A DNA stretch of 7,043 nucleotides from an uncultured Alistipes sp. (GTDB taxonomy: Bacteria > Bacteroidota > Bacteroidia > Bacteroidales > Rikenellaceae). The notes below the pieces were generated by a model, which was not told where the DNA came from, did not search any database, and saw only the letters and a list, made by a program, of their open reading frames with translations. The position numbers and the translations under genes are program-made. The stretch is from the NCBI GenBank assembly GCA_947173915.1, contig CAMWGZ010000064.1, positions 1 to 7,043 on the forward strand, written 5' to 3'. Shown here piece after piece: positions 4,114 to 7,043 of the stretch. Position 1 is the stretch's first letter, and every line of letters starts with the position of its first letter.

Positions 4114-7043
4114 ATGAAGAAGACGATAATATCTCTGCTGTCGCTCCTCTGCCTCGTCCCCCGGCCTGCGGCCGGCGCGCTGCCTCCCGCCCAGCGGGAG
4201 CGGGTGGCCCGGGGGATCGCTCTTTTCGAGCGGGGCCGCTGGAGCGATGCCCGCAACGAATTGCAGCAGGTCCGCCGGCAGGAGCGTTTCGACGACGAGT
4301 TCGAAGCGCAGCAGATCGACTACCGGTTGGCCGTTTGCGCCCTGAAGCTCGGCCTGAGCGATGCCGAGGCGATGCTGGCCGATTTCGCACGGCGTTATCC
4401 CGAGTCGGTCTATAACAACGACCTGAAGCTGGCGCTCGGCTCTTTGCTGTCGGCGCACGGCGAGTACGGCAGGGCCTACGAGTGTCTGGCGGCGGTCGAT
4501 TATCGGGCGCTGAGCCGGGAGCTGCGGGGCGAGTACGACCTGAAGATGGGTTATCTGGAGTTCGGCCGCGAGGACTACGATGCGGCGCTGGGCTATTTCG
4601 AACGGATCGACCCGCGGAGCGACTATTTCGATCAGGCGCTCTACTACAAATCCTATATCGCCTATGTGCGGGAGGATTACGCGCGCGCGGCGGCCGGATT
4701 CGAGCAGTTGCAGGAGAGCGCCGCCTACGGCGATGTCGCCCCCTACTATCTGTTGCAGATCCGCTTCCGCCAGGGCGACTACCGCTATGTGGTCGAGCGG
4801 GGCGAGGAGCTGATCCGCCGCGCCGTGCCGCGCCGGCAGGCCGAGCTGTGCCGCGTGATGGCCGAATCGTGGTTCCGGCTGGGCGAGTACGGCAAGCCGC
4901 TCGATTACCTGGATGCCTACGTGAAGGCGGGCGGAGAGATGGGCCGCAACGAGAATTACCTCTACGGATTCTCGCTCTACCGCACCGCGCGCTACGACGA
5001 TGCCGCCGGCTACCTGCGCAAGGTCTGCGGTCCCGACGATGCCCTGACGCAGAACGCCTCCTACCACCTGGCCGACTGCTGCCTGCGCAGCGGCGACAAG
5101 CAGCAGGCCATGCAGTCGTTCGCGATGGCCTCCAATGCCGATTTCGACCCCACGATCGCCGAGGAGGCGCTGTTCAACTACGGAAAGCTCCAGTACGAAC
5201 TGGGCGGCGGCCGCTTCAGCGAGGCGATCCGGGTGCTTAACCGTTATGCGGAGCGCTATCCCTCGTCGGAGCGGATCCGCACGGTCCGCGAGCTGCAGGC
5301 GGCGGCCTACTACAACTCCCGCAATTACGAGGAGGCCTACCGGATCATCTCCGCCTATCCCGATCCCGACGGCGAGCTGCTGGCGGCCCGGCAGAAGATC
5401 GCCTATTTCCGGGGAGTCAATGCGCTGGAGCGGGGCGACCTGTCCGCAGCCGGCGAGGCGCTTGCGGAGGCCGGCCGGATCGGGGTAAGTCCCAAATACG
5501 CCGCGCTCGCTTCGTTCTGGCAGGGCGAGATCGCCTACCGCGGGGGCGACTACGAGGGGGCCGCGGCCCTTTACGAGCGCTACCGGCGGCGAGCGCCGAA
5601 AGGGGAGCCGGAGTACGCCATGTCCTATTATGCGACGGGATATTGCCATTTCGCGGCGGAAAACATGCTGCGTGCGCGGGAAGATTTCCTGAAATTCACG
5701 GAGCTTCGCACGCAGACCGACACCTACCGTTCCGATGCCCTGAGCCGTCTGGGCGATACCTACTACGCCGACCGGCGCTTCGACGAGGCGCTCGCCCGCT
5801 ACGAGGCGGCATCCGTCGGGAGCGAGGAGACGGCCGACTACCCCCGTTACCGGCGTGCCCTCACGCTCGGCGTGCTGGGACGCGTGCCGGAGAAGATCGA
5901 GCTGCTGCGCCGCATCGTGGCTTCCGCTGCGGGCGATCATCTCGACGAGGCGACCTACGAGCTGGGGCGCACCTACATCGCCTCGGAGCGCTATCGCGAG
6001 GGTGTGGCGGTGCTCGAACCCTTTGTCGAGAACAATCCGCAGAGTCCGCTGCGTACGGCGGCGCTCTCCGAGCTGGGCCTCGCCTGCCTCAACCTGGGCG
6101 AACGGCGCAAGTCGCTCGAATATTACGACCGGGTGGTCAAGGCCGCGCCGCAATCCTCCGATGCGAAGGATGCGCTGCTGGGAATCCGCGACATTTACGT
6201 CTCGCAGGGGGATGCCGGCGGTTATTTCGACTATGCCGAGAAGAGCGGGGTGGAGGGCGACCTCGATGCCGTCTCGCGCGATTCGCTTTCGTTCGCCGCC
6301 GCCCGGAGAGTCTATCTTTCGGGCCGGCCCGATGCGGCGGCGAAGTCGCTGCGCAGCTACCTCGAAAGCTATCCCAAGGGGTATTATACGGCCGATGCGC
6401 TCTACTATCTGGGCGACTGCTACCGCCAGTCGGGCGATCGCTCCCGCCTGATCGAGACCCTCGCGGCGCTGGCCGATGCGGGGACGACCCGTTACACGGA
6501 GCGTGCGCTCGAGATGCTCGCCGAGATGACCTTCGCCGACAAGCGTTACGGCGAGGCGGCCGCAGCCTACCGCCGTTTGGCCGACCTGCGGACGACGGCC
6601 GCACAGAAGGGCGAGGCGATGACCGGCTACGTGCGGGCGACGATCGCCCAGGGCGACGAGGAGCGGATCCTCGCGATGGCCGACGAGGTTGCGTCGTTCG
6701 CTGCTGCGGGCGATACGGCCTGGCGCGAGTCTCAGTTCGCCAAGGCGGAGATCGCCGCGCGCCGGGGCGATGCGGGGGAGTCGCTTCGTATCTACAAGGT
6801 GCTGAGCGCCAACGTGCAGACTCCCCAGGGGGCCGAGTCGGCCTACCGGGTAATCGAGGCGGCCTATCGTGCGGGCGATCTGGAGCGGGCGGAGAAGCTC
6901 GTGTTCGAATTTGCCGACAAACACACGCCGCACGCCTACTGGCTGGCCAAGGCCTACCTCGTGCTGGGCGACATTTACGTGCGTAACAACGACCTTTTCC
7001 AGGCCCGTGCCACCTACCAGAGCATCGTCGATGGCTATACGCC
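4114..7043 (+). CDS. Very long exported tetratricopeptide-repeat protein (3' end outside window)
   Basis: The frame is open from ATG 4114 to the window end, giving 976 complete codons plus the start of a Pro codon and no stop. The N-terminus is a signal peptide: MKKT, a hydrophobic core to about residue 15, and a likely cleavage site after A22 (A-G-A). C13 lacks a proper lipobox, so it is not predicted to be a lipoprotein. The rest is almost entirely helical repeats of the TPR/Sel1-like solenoid type. I count about 22 units from residue 33 to 975, for example 141-166, 352-383, 466-495, 613-642, 649-679, 760-787, 796-825 and 945-975. Many have the pattern small-x-x-LG-x-x-Y then a basic/acidic Y-x-x-A-x-x-x-Y/F-x-x-(I/L), several ending in a YP or NP cap. 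No enzymatic motif is visible. Such solenoids bind other proteins; similar ~1000-residue TPR proteins are common in Bacteroidetes without an assigned role. I infer a periplasmic or outer-membrane-associated scaffold, related in form to YbgF/BamD-like proteins. The start is supported by the signal peptide and the promoter at 4063-4088. Confidence 0.9.
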   Translation, partial: MKKTIISLLSLLCLVPRPAAGALPPAQRERVARGIALFERGRWSDARNELQQVRRQERFDDEFEAQQIDYRLAVCALKLGLSDAEAMLADFARRYPESVYNNDLKLALGSLLSAHGEYGRAYECLAAVDYRALSRELRGEYDLKMGYLEFGREDYDAALGYFERIDPRSDYFDQALYYKSYIAYVREDYARAAAGFEQLQESAAYGDVAPYYLLQIRFRQGDYRYVVERGEELIRRAVPRRQAELCRVMAESWFRLGEYGKPLDYLDAYVKAGGEMGRNENYLYGFSLYRTARYDDAAGYLRKVCGPDDALTQNASYHLADCCLRSGDKQQAMQSFAMASNADFDPTIAEEALFNYGKLQYELGGGRFSEAIRVLNRYAERYPSSERIRTVRELQAAAYYNSRNYEEAYRIISAYPDPDGELLAARQKIAYFRGVNALERGDLSAAGEALAEAGRIGVSPKYAALASFWQGEIAYRGGDYEGAAALYERYRRRAPKGEPEYAMSYYATGYCHFAAENMLRAREDFLKFTELRTQTDTYRSDALSRLGDTYYADRRFDEALARYEAASVGSEETADYPRYRRALTLGVLGRVPEKIELLRRIVASAAGDHLDEATYELGRTYIASERYREGVAVLEPFVENNPQSPLRTAALSELGLACLNLGERRKSLEYYDRVVKAAPQSSDAKDALLGIRDIYVSQGDAGGYFDYAEKSGVEGDLDAVSRDSLSFAAARRVYLSGRPDAAAKSLRSYLESYPKGYYTADALYYLGDCYRQSGDRSRLIETLAALADAGTTRYTERALEMLAEMTFADKRYGEAAAAYRRLADLRTTAAQKGEAMTGYVRATIAQGDEERILAMADEVASFAAAGDTAWRESQFAKAEIAARRGDAGESLRIYKVLSANVQTPQGAESAYRVIEAAYRAGDLERAEKLVFEFADKHTPHAYWLAKAYLVLGDIYVRNNDLFQARATYQSIVDGYT

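Noticed and set aside
4114..4155. Lipoprotein signal around C13 of the TPR protein
   Set aside because: The residues before the Cys are S-L-L; a small residue is needed directly before the lipobox Cys. A normal signal peptidase site after A22 fits better.
4003..6933. A 976-codon open frame on the minus strand opposite the TPR gene
   Set aside because: Its composition is a low-complexity run of L, G, R, V and A without domain logic, it runs into the OsmC gene, and the plus strand has a signal peptide, promoter and TPR pattern. High-GC codon use on the sense strand removes stops from this antisense phase.
4114..7043. Assignment of the TPR protein to PorW/SprE of type 9 secretion
   Set aside because: Those are lipoproteins, and no lipobox or other specific signature is visible here; TPR repeats alone do not support the name.
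1..7043. Mobile elements, CRISPR, tRNA, rRNA or a defence system
   Set aside because: I found no direct repeats, spacer array, transposase, integrase or RNA-gene pattern; genes are housekeeping, tightly packed and uniform in codon use.

Overview
This window looks like a high-GC member of the Bacteroidales, most likely Rikenellaceae/Alistipes-like. That placement is inferred. It rests on an exact Bacteroidetes -7 promoter box (TATCTTTG, 4081-4088), the near absence of Shine-Dalgarno sequences, the end of a suf cluster in the order sufD-sufS, and a MauE/DoxX-type membrane protein of the kind called BT_3928-like in Bacteroides. Codon use is strongly G/C-ending throughout. Nothing points to a phage, plasmid, insertion sequence, CRISPR array or tRNA.

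Layout. Positions 1-3577 hold four tightly packed plus-strand genes, probably one operon. They are the 3' part of sufD (Fe-S scaffold component), sufS (cysteine desulfurase), tmk (thymidylate kinase) and a five-TM membrane protein with a periplasmic thioredoxin-like tail. The gaps are 14 nt and 22 nt, followed by a 4-nt ATGA overlap. A perfect 17-bp-arm hairpin (3580-3613) separates this group from a convergent minus-strand gene for an OsmC/Ohr-family protein (3617-4012). A roughly 100-bp AT-richer divergent region (4013-4113) carries a clear Bacteroidetes promoter for the last gene. That gene encodes a very long exported tetratricopeptide-repeat protein starting at 4114; it is still open at the window end, after 976 complete codons.

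Function. SufS takes sulfur from cysteine for Fe-S assembly on the SufBCD complex, to which the partial SufD belongs. Tmk makes dTDP for DNA synthesis and is probably only a transcriptional neighbour. The membrane protein and OsmC both carry cysteine motifs suited to thiol chemistry, but they lie on opposite strands and need not cooperate. The TPR protein is probably a periplasmic or envelope scaffold of unknown partner.

Most of the window is ordinary housekeeping sequence, and I see no convincing new multi-gene system. The best points for a second look are the membrane protein, whose two cysteine motifs are both predicted to face the periplasm while the usual cis-proline position appears to be Thr, and the unassigned giant TPR protein.
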